A stretch of 64,000 nt of DNA from Polyangium jinanense (lineage in GTDB: Bacteria > Myxococcota > Polyangia > Polyangiales > Polyangiaceae), in NCBI RefSeq assembly GCF_028435365.1, contig NZ_JAGTJJ010000034.1, positions 1-64,000 of the forward strand, given 5' to 3'. Shown piece after piece: positions 32,939-41,297 of this stretch (positions are counted from its first letter, which is position 1; every line of letters starts with the position of its first letter). Position numbers and translations under genes: made by a program. The notes beneath the pieces were generated by a model. The model ran no database searches. It had not been told where the DNA came from and saw only the letters and a list, made by a program, of their open reading frames with translations.

Positions 32939-35155
32939 TCAGTTTTCGCCTTCCTTTCCAGCAGACCGCGGCGGCCCCGCGCGAGGCAGCTCCACCGTGA
33001 ACATCGTTCCGCTGCCCAATGTGCTCTCGACACGAATCGAGCCGCCGAGGGCCTCGACGATGGAACGCACGATATAGAGCCCGAGGCCGAGGCCGGCATA
33101 CGCGCGCGACGAAACCGCCCGTTCGAACCGTTCGAAGATGTACGGCAGGCGATCGGGAGGGATGCCGATGCCATGATCGCGCACCGTGAGCCGCGCCATT
33201 CCATCCGCCTCGCCGACCCAGATCTCGATCGGACGACCGGAGCCGAACTTGATCGCATTCGAGACCAGGTTGGTGACGACCTGCTCCAGGCGGATGTGAT
33301 CCCAGCGTCCGACCATGGCTGGCTCGGCGTGCAGCGTCAGTGGACAGGCGGCCCGGGACAAGTCCTCCGTGAAGCGCTCGGTGACGTCACGGACGACGGC
33401 TGGGAGATCGACGTCCTCGATTTGCAAATGGAGGCGCCCGGTCGTGATTCGCGTGACGTCGAGCAACTCCTGGATCAGGCGCGCGAGCTTTTTTACTTGT
33501 CGCTCGACCCGCGTCAGGGACGGCGGCAATGGATCGCCCGATTGCGCTGAGCCTCTCTTCAACGTCTGCACGTCGAGCTGGAGGCTCGCAATCGGCGTGT
33601 TCAACTCGTGCGACGCAATCGACAAGATTTCATCACGCAGGCGAACGGCAGCCTGCGCGTCACGGTAGAGGCGCGCGTTGTCGATGGAGATGGCCGCGCG
33701 GCGGGCGAGCTCGGTCGCGAGCTCGAGGTCGGCGGGGCTGTATTGCCGACCGAGCGTCGCACAGCCGAGGGAGAGCACCCCGATCGTCTGTCCGCGAACG
33801 GAGAGCGGCACGGCCATCGCCGAACGCGTGCCGAGCGCCCGGATCAGGCGCGCATGCTCGTCATCAATGGCGTGCGCCTTGAGGACCTCGTCCGTGACGA
33901 GAGGCAGCAGCACGGGCTTGCCCGTGCGGAGGACACGACCCGCCGGCTGGGGCGAGCTCGCGTCGGCCGCGTAGTGCTCCTCGAGCTCGCGGAGAAGCGC
34001 CTCATTGGAGGGATCACGGTGCGCGCCGCCGAGGCGCCGGATCACGCCCCCCTCGCCGACGTCGATCACGCACCAGTCGGCCATCGACTGCACGCAGAGC
34101 CGCGCCAGCGCGGCGAACCTGGTCGAAAAATCCAGCGACTCCGAAAGGATCTCGGAGGCCGTGGCGAGAAACTTCATGCGCTGCTGCGCCCGCTCGGCGG
34201 CGGCTCGCGCCTTCTGTTCTTCGACGACGACCATCGCGAGGAGCAGGATGAGCAGATTGAGGACCGCGACATACGTTTGTACGGTCAGGACGCGCGCAGC
34301 CACGGACGCGCTGCTCATGGCGAAGGGGCCGCGTCCTTGACTCGTGTGCAAGGTCGCCATGAAATCGACGATGACCGTGGCCGCCGTTGCGCCTCGGGGT
34401 CCGAATCGAATGGCCGCCCATGCCGTCAGGGGGAACAGGAGGGCGGGAAGCGCCGATTCGATCTCACGCGGCCGCACGCTGGCGAACACCCAGTACGCCC
34501 CGACCGTCAGTATCACGAGCAGGCTCAATGCTTCGGCAGCGCGGCCGGAGCGCGACGGCTCCGGCTCGGTCCACGTCAGAAACAGCGGACACAGCAGGAT
34601 GACCCCGAGGGCATCGCTGCTCCACCAGGCGACCGCTACCTTCCAAAACGAGTGTTCGCCCAGCCACGCGACGCTCGCAGCCGCCGCGACGAGGGTGCCG
34701 GGAAGCGCCCCGACCACGGCTCCGAGGAAAACCAGACGCACGACGTCCCAGGGGCGCCGGAACACGAAAACCGGGTGCGCCTGTCGGCGCAAGAACGAGG
34801 CGCCCGTGAATGGCAGGAGACCGGCCGCGGCGCCCCAGGCGATGGCCAGACCGGGCGGTTGCCCGTGCAGCAAGACGACCAGCACCTCTGCCAGAAAAAT
34901 AACGAAGAGCCACGCGGACCATTGGGCCGGCGTCGTGCGGAGAAACCAGGCCATGGTCAGCCCGCTGGGCAGCCAGAACACGGCATTGTTGGCGGGCGGG
35001 AAGACGAAAAGGTAGCTCGCTTCCGAGAGACCGAGGTGGGCCAAAAAGAGCACGACGCAGGCGAGGACCGTCCGCGCCGGCTGGACGCTCATGAGCCAGC
35101 GGCGCAGCCCGCCCGCGAGCACGCCGCTTTCGTAATCGGCGGAAAACGTCCCCAT
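32939..35155 (-). CDS. Hybrid-free sensor histidine kinase: MASE1 + GAF + HisKA + HATPase
   Basis: Protein of 738 aa. Eight or so membrane helices form a MASE1-like sensor (about residues 20-300; FPPANNAVFWLPSGLTMAWF, WWSSDALGVILLCPLFLTW). A GAF domain (about 330-480) follows, with GVLSLGCATLGRQYSPADLELATELARRAAISIDN. HisKA has the phospho-acceptor in IASHELNTPIASLQLDV (about residue 520). HATPase_c shows N box VVTNLVSNAIKFG, G1 DHGIGIPPDRLPYIFERF and G2 GLGLGLYIVRSIVEALGG. No receiver domain or adjacent response regulator is present, so it is an orphan kinase. Start: ATG 35155 used; a TTG at 35164 is possible. Confidence 0.92.
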   Translation of the reverse strand: MGTFSADYESGVLAGGLRRWLMSVQPARTVLACVVLFLAHLGLSEASYLFVFPPANNAVFWLPSGLTMAWFLRTTPAQWSAWLFVIFLAEVLVVLLHGQPPGLAIAWGAAAGLLPFTGASFLRRQAHPVFVFRRPWDVVRLVFLGAVVGALPGTLVAAAASVAWLGEHSFWKVAVAWWSSDALGVILLCPLFLTWTEPEPSRSGRAAEALSLLVILTVGAYWVFASVRPREIESALPALLFPLTAWAAIRFGPRGATAATVIVDFMATLHTSQGRGPFAMSSASVAARVLTVQTYVAVLNLLILLLAMVVVEEQKARAAAERAQQRMKFLATASEILSESLDFSTRFAALARLCVQSMADWCVIDVGEGGVIRRLGGAHRDPSNEALLRELEEHYAADASSPQPAGRVLRTGKPVLLPLVTDEVLKAHAIDDEHARLIRALGTRSAMAVPLSVRGQTIGVLSLGCATLGRQYSPADLELATELARRAAISIDNARLYRDAQAAVRLRDEILSIASHELNTPIASLQLDVQTLKRGSAQSGDPLPPSLTRVERQVKKLARLIQELLDVTRITTGRLHLQIEDVDLPAVVRDVTERFTEDLSRAACPLTLHAEPAMVGRWDHIRLEQVVTNLVSNAIKFGSGRPIEIWVGEADGMARLTVRDHGIGIPPDRLPYIFERFERAVSSRAYAGLGLGLYIVRSIVEALGGSIRVESTLGSGTMFTVELPRAGPPRSAGKEGEN

Positions 35156-35374
35156 GCGGACCAAAAAACCTTCTGGCCCATACTACGATCGTAGGGCCGC
35201 GCGACCACGCGTCACTTCCACTTCCGCCGCCGCTCCGCTCTCGCCTGCGCGGCTGCTCCGGCGTACGCGTTCGGTGTGGCTCGTCCGAGCGTCGCGCTCC
35301 CGAAAACCGCAGGACCCAGAAATCAAAGAATTCCGCTCGCGTCGACGGCTCGCGTGATCCATGGTGCCCGCCCC

Positions 35375-35962
35375 ATGGCCACCCGCACGGTTCCAGCGAA
35401 GAAAACCTCCAAGCGCACACCCGCCGCGACGAAGAAAAAACCCGCGCGCACGGCATCCGCGAAGCCGGCGCCGAAGCGCGCGCCCGCCGTGGAAAAAGCA
35501 CCCCCGAGCCCCGAGCAGGCGGCGCACGCCTTCGACGCGGTCGCGTACCGCCGCAACTGGCGAAATGGCTCGCGCGGCGGGCGGGCGCTGCTCAAGAATC
35601 CCCATTGCGACTATGGCACCGCGCTGATGCTCTACTGGCTGGGCGCGCCGTACTTCGAGCGGCAATACGCCACCGATCGGGAGATCCCCGAGTTTGCGCG
35701 GGCAGATATCGCCCTGATGCGCGAGCTCGAGCAGCGCCTCCTCGCGCGCGACTTCGCCACCGCGGTGGTTGCCTTCAACCCGCGCCGCGACATGCACTGC
35801 TCCATCGATCCGCTCGACTGGGTGACGCCCAATCCGAACCATCCGCCGCTCTTGCGCCCGCCCCCGCCCGCGGCGCTCATGGAGCCGAGCGTGCCCGACC
35901 CCGCGTGGGAAGCCGCGGGGCGCCCGTCGGGGCGCCCGGTCTGGCAACCCCAAAAGCCCTGA
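35375..35962 (+). CDS. DUF4274 domain protein with basic Ala/Lys/Pro N-terminus
   Basis: Protein of 195 aa from ATG 35375. Residues 1 to about 50 are a lysine/alanine/proline-rich, histone-like tail (VPAKKTSKRTPAATKKKPAR). The remainder matches the DUF4274 pattern RNGSRGGRALLKNPHCDYGTALMLYWLGAPYFERQY, seen in small proteins of unknown function often near immunity or toxin loci. The basic tail resembles those of myxobacterial DNA-binding proteins, but that is only a compositional likeness. It ends 24 bases before the end of the converging BRCT-WD40 gene. Confidence 0.7.
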   Translation: MATRTVPAKKTSKRTPAATKKKPARTASAKPAPKRAPAVEKAPPSPEQAAHAFDAVAYRRNWRNGSRGGRALLKNPHCDYGTALMLYWLGAPYFERQYATDREIPEFARADIALMRELEQRLLARDFATAVVAFNPRRDMHCSIDPLDWVTPNPNHPPLLRPPPPAALMEPSVPDPAWEAAGRPSGRPVWQPQKP

Positions 35963-35986
35963 CGCCGTCGCGCCCACGCCGCGGGC

Positions 35987-38900
35987 TCAGAACCCGTCGC
36001 GATCGGTCGCCTTCAGCAAAATCGAAAGCCCGCGCTGCGGCGCGCCATTGAGGTCCTGCGGCATTTGCCGCAGGATGTCGACCGTCGCCGCCCACAGGCC
36101 GCGCTCCGCCGCGGCGGACAGCAGCGGCCCGTTGCGGTACGAGCGCATCCCCTTGCTGATCGCCATGAACGCCCGGTGCGCCCCGGCGAGGTCGCCGGCC
36201 GCGGCCATCACCGCCGAGACCTCTTGGAGTACGATGTCCGGATACCCCTCGCCTCGGGCCATCTCGATCGCTTGATCCAGCAGCGCGGTGCATTCGTCCG
36301 CGAGCCCGCCGCGGGAGGCGAGCGCCGCCATGCGCTGGAGCGGCTTGCGCTGCTGCTCCAATTGCTCGCGGGCGCGCGTGAACCACGCCATCCATTCCGG
36401 ATGCGAAGGATCCAGCGAGCCGAGCACGCCGACGCGCACCTCGAACACGTCCAGCTTGTTCGGCGCGCCCTTTTCGAGCTTCGCCGCGATGTCGAGCCGC
36501 CCGAGCGCCGCCGCTGCGCCGGCGAGGTGGCACGGGAAGTCGAGGCTCTGCTTGCGTAGCTTCGGCGCCGCCTTGAGGATCGTCTCGAAATGCTTGCCGG
36601 CGCGCTCTGGGGCCACACGCGCGAGGCCTAGCAAGTACTTAGCCGAGCTCTCGTACTTCGGCACGAGCTCCTCGGCCATGGCGGCCTCGGCGCGGGCCGG
36701 CTCGCCGGCGGCCGCCATCGCGGCCGCGAGTCGGAGGCGCGCTACGGTGGTCGACAGTCCGTCGAATTCGGAGAGCCACGAGACCGCGGCATCCCATTCC
36801 TTCAGCGCGATGAGCCGGGAGAGCCCGCGGTCGAGCAGCTCGAATTCGTTGTGCGCGTCGCGCTCCTTCATCTGCGAAACGAGGGATTTCAGCTCCGCCG
36901 CCGACGCGCGCGGACAGATCGCCGAGAACACGGCCCGCGTCTCGGTCCACGACGGCTTCTCATCTCCGCTGGCGATCATGTCTATCGCCTCGTGGATCCG
37001 CCCGACCGCGGCCAGGGCCTCGGCGACCACGCCGCGATTCTCGCTCGCATTGGTCTCGGGGTCGACCGTGGCAATGGCCGACGAAAGCAGTTTGTCGCCG
37101 CGGGCCTTTTCGCCGAGCAGCACCCAGCCCGCGCCGATCATCGCCTGCGGCCGCGACGCGCTGTGCTGCTTGGCTTCTTTCTTCGTGAGCAGCTTCTCGG
37201 CCTCCTCGAGCCACCGGCGCAGGGTCTTCGTCTGCGCGTCTGTCAGCGCCTCGCCTTTGCGCCACGCGAGCGCGGCCACGACCGTCTCTCCGCGTGCCCG
37301 GGCCGAAAACCACGGATCGTCCCATTTGGGCCAGCCGCCGGTGCCGTCGAGCGCTGCCGCGGCCCGATCAAAAAGGCCGAGCGCCATCACTCGCTCCGCG
37401 AATTCCCGCCGGTAATTGTCGCCGTGATATCTGACGCGAAGCGACTTGATGCCCTCCTCGACCAGCGCCGCGACGTCGTCGATCGAGCCTCCCGGCGGCG
37501 GCCACTTCACTTTCTGCGGCCTCGCCGGCGCCTTGCCCTTCTTGCCGAACTTGCGCTTGAACGACGCCGACGCCGCGGGATCGGCCGCCGCCGCCGCCGC
37601 GTCCGGCCACACCTTCGCCTCGCCCCAGCGCCACGGCCACGCCCATTTGCGATCGATGACCCACGCGATCTTGGCGTCGATCTCGGCCACGCTGGCGCTC
37701 GCGTCGGGCGGCCCGATCACCACGCCCTCGGGCAATGCCGCGGCCACCCGCTCGCCGTCGAGCGGGAATGCCGGATTCCAGTCCCAGGTCGATCCAAAAT
37801 CGTCGCCGCCGAGCGCGAGGGGGCTGTCGCCGCTCGCCTCGATCGCCGGGCGAAACCGACCGAGCTCCGCCCCGTCGTGATCCCGGAAAAACACAAGCCC
37901 TTTCGCCGTATTGCTGACGAGCACGCCGTCGCCATACGCCACGCCGCCGCTCGGCGCGGCAATGTCGAGCCGTTTTGCCGGCGCGTCGCCGAGCTCCCAG
38001 ACTTGCAGCCGCCCGCCCACCAAAATCGCCGCCGCGCGACCGTCGGGGCGCCACGAGAATTCGTACGTCTCGTCCTCGTCGGTCCGCGGCGCTGGCACGT
38101 CGAGGCTGTAGCGGTACGTGCCGCGGTCGTAGATGAAGATCCCCGGTTCCGCCCGCCACTCGTTCTCGGGTTGCACGATCGCCGCGAGCCGCGCGCCGTC
38201 ACGCGAATAGAGGAGCGACGCGGCACCGACGTGCATGGGCAGCTTGCCATTGGGCAGACCGGTGCTCGCGTCGTAATAAACGATGCCGGCCGGGTGCATC
38301 ACGAATTCGTTTCCGTCGGGGGAGAACGAGACCGGCGGATGCGCCTTTTGCTCCCACAAGATCTTTCCAGTCTTCGCGTCGAGCGCGAAGACGTGCGACA
38401 AACCGCTGGTACCGACGATGCGATCGGGGTGCGACCAATCGATGCCACCCATCGGGTGCAGGCGCGGCTCGGAGTGCGGATCGTTTGGGTCCGAACGGTC
38501 GGTCGATTGACACCAGCGCGGCGCGGGCCGCCGACCGACGAGCGGTACGATCGCCCCGAGCGCGAGGTTCGGGCCCCAGCAGGCGATATAGACGTCGCGG
38601 CTGTTCGACGACCACGCCCACGACGGCGGCCGGTTCCATCCGTCGGTCACGTAGGCGCACGAATCGGGCTCGCCGGACGCGCCGAACGGGTCGAAGCTGC
38701 CGACCCCGTTGGTATCGAACGCGAGGCCGACGCGCTTGCCGTCGGGTCGCCATTGAATGCAGCCGCCATGATCGGGCCAACCGACCCCGCCGCGCACGCG
38801 CAGCATGTTCACGCAGCGCCCGGCCCGCACGTCCCAGATTTGCAGCACGCCGCCGTGATCGTAGTCGTCGCCGACCCACGACCCGGTGGCGAGGAAACGC

Positions 38901-39430
38901 CCGTCGGGCGAGAGCTCGCTCTCACTGACCTCGACGTCGTGCCCGTGCGCGTGCTGCAGCGTCGCGCGGGGTCGCAGTCGCGCCGTCGCGGCGCGGTGGG
39001 CCGCCGTGATCCCGTGCGCCGCTTCGTGGGCGTAGAGCACCTCGCGCAGGTCCGAAAGATCGCGATCGGCCTCGAAGTCGTCCCACGGCAGCGCCTCGAT
39101 CGCGGCCGTGAGCGCAGGCCCGGGCACCTTCGGGTCGAGCGATGCGAACGACGACGACGCGCGGCTCGAACGCGCCGGCGCCTTCTTCTTCTTCGGACCG
39201 GCGAGCAGAGCCATCAGTTCGTCCTCGCCGAGCACCGTGATTCCGAGGCGCCCCGCCGCGTCGATCTTGCTGCCGGCCTTCTCGCCCGCGAACAGGACGT
39301 GCGTCGACTTGCCGACGCTGCTGCCGATCTTGGCCCCGAGCGCCGCGAGTTGCTTCTCCGCCTCGGCGCGCTTCAGCTTCGAAAAGGTACCGGTGAGGAC
39401 GACGGTTTTCCCGCGAACATCCAGGGCCAT
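35987..39430 (-). CDS. BRCT domain plus WD40-like propeller giant protein
   Basis: Protein of 1147 aa. Residues 3 to about 80 form a BRCT domain like that at the C-terminus of NAD-dependent DNA ligase (GKTVVLTGTFSKLKRAEAEKQLAALGAKIGSSVGKSTHVLFAGEKAGSK). Then a WD40/propeller-like region (about 150-500) shows LSPDGRFLATGSW, VLQIWDVRAGRCVNML, IQWRPDGKRVG and FEWRPDG-type units. The last about 500 residues are helical, TPR-like and Ala/Glu-rich. BRCT binds phosphopeptides or DNA ends. The joint architecture is unusual, and the function is unknown. Confidence 0.82.
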   Translation of the reverse strand: MALDVRGKTVVLTGTFSKLKRAEAEKQLAALGAKIGSSVGKSTHVLFAGEKAGSKIDAAGRLGITVLGEDELMALLAGPKKKKAPARSSRASSSFASLDPKVPGPALTAAIEALPWDDFEADRDLSDLREVLYAHEAAHGITAAHRAATARLRPRATLQHAHGHDVEVSESELSPDGRFLATGSWVGDDYDHGGVLQIWDVRAGRCVNMLRVRGGVGWPDHGGCIQWRPDGKRVGLAFDTNGVGSFDPFGASGEPDSCAYVTDGWNRPPSWAWSSNSRDVYIACWGPNLALGAIVPLVGRRPAPRWCQSTDRSDPNDPHSEPRLHPMGGIDWSHPDRIVGTSGLSHVFALDAKTGKILWEQKAHPPVSFSPDGNEFVMHPAGIVYYDASTGLPNGKLPMHVGAASLLYSRDGARLAAIVQPENEWRAEPGIFIYDRGTYRYSLDVPAPRTDEDETYEFSWRPDGRAAAILVGGRLQVWELGDAPAKRLDIAAPSGGVAYGDGVLVSNTAKGLVFFRDHDGAELGRFRPAIEASGDSPLALGGDDFGSTWDWNPAFPLDGERVAAALPEGVVIGPPDASASVAEIDAKIAWVIDRKWAWPWRWGEAKVWPDAAAAAADPAASASFKRKFGKKGKAPARPQKVKWPPPGGSIDDVAALVEEGIKSLRVRYHGDNYRREFAERVMALGLFDRAAAALDGTGGWPKWDDPWFSARARGETVVAALAWRKGEALTDAQTKTLRRWLEEAEKLLTKKEAKQHSASRPQAMIGAGWVLLGEKARGDKLLSSAIATVDPETNASENRGVVAEALAAVGRIHEAIDMIASGDEKPSWTETRAVFSAICPRASAAELKSLVSQMKERDAHNEFELLDRGLSRLIALKEWDAAVSWLSEFDGLSTTVARLRLAAAMAAAGEPARAEAAMAEELVPKYESSAKYLLGLARVAPERAGKHFETILKAAPKLRKQSLDFPCHLAGAAAALGRLDIAAKLEKGAPNKLDVFEVRVGVLGSLDPSHPEWMAWFTRAREQLEQQRKPLQRMAALASRGGLADECTALLDQAIEMARGEGYPDIVLQEVSAVMAAAGDLAGAHRAFMAISKGMRSYRNGPLLSAAAERGLWAATVDILRQMPQDLNGAPQRGLSILLKATDRDGF

Positions 39431-39534
39431 GGCTCACGGATCTACACGTTTTCCCGCGCACGATCCATCGCCAGTGCGCGCTCGATTGACTTCGCTCGCC
39501 TGTAACGCTCAACTCTGCCGATGGAGATCGGGGG

Positions 39535-40278
39535 ATGAGCGAAGCCACACTCGATACGAAGCCTGCGGAACCTGAAGCGCCCACCGCGCCCGAAGCGCCG
39601 GCCGCGCCCGAAGCGCAGGCCTTGCTTGATTTCGAGCGCGCCGAGTTCGGCGAGCCCGCGGCCAAGCACGTGCAGTGCGGCATCTGCGCGTCGGCCATCA
39701 CGACCGCGTACTATCAGCTCCTCGACAAGGTCCTGTGCAGCTCGTGTCGTGACGGCGTGCATCGCTCCGTCGAAGATGCCCGCAGCGGCGCGGCCTTCGG
39801 AAAGGCTTTTCTCCAGGCCGGCGCCGTCGCCTTCGGCCTCGGCCTCGTGTACGCGCTCTTCGTCCACTTCACCCAGATCCAGCTCGCGCTCGCGACCATC
39901 GGCATCGGCTTGCTCGTCGGGCGCGCCGTCCAGCGCGTCACGCGTGGCTTCGGCAGCACGAAACATCAGGTGCTCGCGGTCGTGCTCACGTACCTTGCGT
40001 CCGCGATGGGCTACCTCCCGGTGATCCTCGGCGCGTTCCAACAAGGCGACTCCGGGGAGCAGAGCCTCGGCCTCGTGGGCGGCGTCATCTACTTCGTCCT
40101 CACCGCGGGCTTGACGCTCGCCGCGCCGTTCCTCGACATCACGAGCGGCTTCAGCGGCGTGCTCGGCGCGCTCATCATCTTCTTCGGCCTGCGCACCGCG
40201 TGGCAGGCGTCGCGAGGGATCGGCGGTCCCGTCGCCATCAGCGGCCCGTACCAGGTGAACCCGAGCCCGACCCCGTGA
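39535..40278 (+). CDS. Membrane protein with zinc-ribbon-like Cys pairs
   Basis: Protein of 247 aa. An Ala/Pro/Glu-rich start (about residues 1-35) precedes a four-cysteine motif CGICASAITTAYYQLLDKVLCSSC (about 50-75), which fits a zinc ribbon. Four to five membrane helices follow (VAFGLGLVYALFVHF, ATIGIGLLVGRAV, VLAVVLTYLASAMGYLPVIL, GVIYFVLTAGLTLAAPF). Its stop codon overlaps the GTG start of the next gene (GTGA at 40275-40278), so the two are co-translated. The partner is an M50 peptidase, so a role in membrane proteolysis or its control is likely but unproven. Confidence 0.75.
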   Translation: MSEATLDTKPAEPEAPTAPEAPAAPEAQALLDFERAEFGEPAAKHVQCGICASAITTAYYQLLDKVLCSSCRDGVHRSVEDARSGAAFGKAFLQAGAVAFGLGLVYALFVHFTQIQLALATIGIGLLVGRAVQRVTRGFGSTKHQVLAVVLTYLASAMGYLPVILGAFQQGDSGEQSLGLVGGVIYFVLTAGLTLAAPFLDITSGFSGVLGALIIFFGLRTAWQASRGIGGPVAISGPYQVNPSPTP

Positions 40279-41294
40279 ACGACGCCGTCTCGCGCTGCGC
40301 GGCCTGCGGAGTGGAGCTCGCCCCGGGCATGCTCGCTTGCCCCGCCTGTCGCAAGCTCGTGCACAGCGCGCGCCTCGCGGCCCTGGCCGCGGACGGCGCG
40401 GCCGCCGAGCGCGACGGCCGCTTCACCGACGCCCTCACGCACTGGCGCGAGGCGCTCGGCCTCTTGCCCCCGGGCAGCACGCAACACCGCGTGGTCGGCG
40501 AGACGATCCAACGGCTCAGCCTGGCCCTTGAAAAGGCTGGCAACACGCCAAAGTCGCAGGGCGGCCGCGCGAAGGCGGTGGCGGGCCTCGGCGCGGTCGC
40601 GCTCGTCGCGTGGAACCTCAAATACTTCCTGCTCTCGCTGCTCGGAAAGGCGAAGCTGCTCCTCTCGGGGCTCGCGTCGTTGCCGACGCTGCTCTCGATG
40701 TTCGCGTGGATCGCGCTCGATCGATCCCGCGGGCTCTCGTTCGCGCTCGGGCTCGTGGCCTCGATCTACGTGCACGAGATGGGACACGTCGCGGCGCTTC
40801 GACTCTATGGAATCCAGGCGACCGCGCCGATGTTCGTGCCCGGCCTCGGGGCCCTCGTGCGAATGCGGCAGTATCCGATCGACGCCCGCGAGGACGCGCG
40901 GGTCGGGCTCGCAGGGCCCGTGTGGGGATGCGCCGCGGCGGCGGTCGCGCTCGCGGCGGGGCTCGTCCTGAAGGAGCCCACGATGCTCGCGGTGGCGAGC
41001 GTCGGCGCGACGATCAACGTCTTCAACCTGGTCCCGGTCTGGCAACTCGACGGCGCACGCGGCTTTCGGGCGCTCGATACGCGGCAACGGGGGATCGTGC
41101 TGACGATCGCCGCGCTCGCTGCGCTGCTCTCGGGCGACGTGATGGGCTGGGTCGTGTGCGCGGCGGGAAGCTTGCGGCTCAAACGAGATTTGCCGGCGGA
41201 GGGAGATCCGCGCGCATTTCGCACGTTCGCCGGGCTTCTCGTCGCCTTGTCGGCGATTGCGTGGGCGGCCGGGAAGGCCGCCCCGCCGGGCTGA
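40275..41294 (+). CDS. Site-2-protease-type (M50) membrane peptidase with zinc ribbon
   Basis: Protein of 339 aa starting at GTG 40275, which overlaps the previous stop. An N-terminal CxxC-x10-CxxC zinc ribbon (CAACGVELAPGMLACPAC) precedes a short helical TPR-like stretch (about residues 35-85). The catalytic core follows, with HEMGH (zinc ligands and Glu) in YVHEMGHVAALRLYG and the second zinc-site region FNLVPVWQLDGARGF, resembling the NPDG motif. Several membrane helices surround these. M50 enzymes cut substrates within the membrane and often release regulators. The substrate here is unknown, and the coupled upstream membrane protein is a candidate partner. Confidence 0.87.
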   Translation: MNDAVSRCAACGVELAPGMLACPACRKLVHSARLAALAADGAAAERDGRFTDALTHWREALGLLPPGSTQHRVVGETIQRLSLALEKAGNTPKSQGGRAKAVAGLGAVALVAWNLKYFLLSLLGKAKLLLSGLASLPTLLSMFAWIALDRSRGLSFALGLVASIYVHEMGHVAALRLYGIQATAPMFVPGLGALVRMRQYPIDAREDARVGLAGPVWGCAAAAVALAAGLVLKEPTMLAVASVGATINVFNLVPVWQLDGARGFRALDTRQRGIVLTIAALAALLSGDVMGWVVCAAGSLRLKRDLPAEGDPRAFRTFAGLLVALSAIAWAAGKAAPPG

Positions 41295-41297
41295 TGA

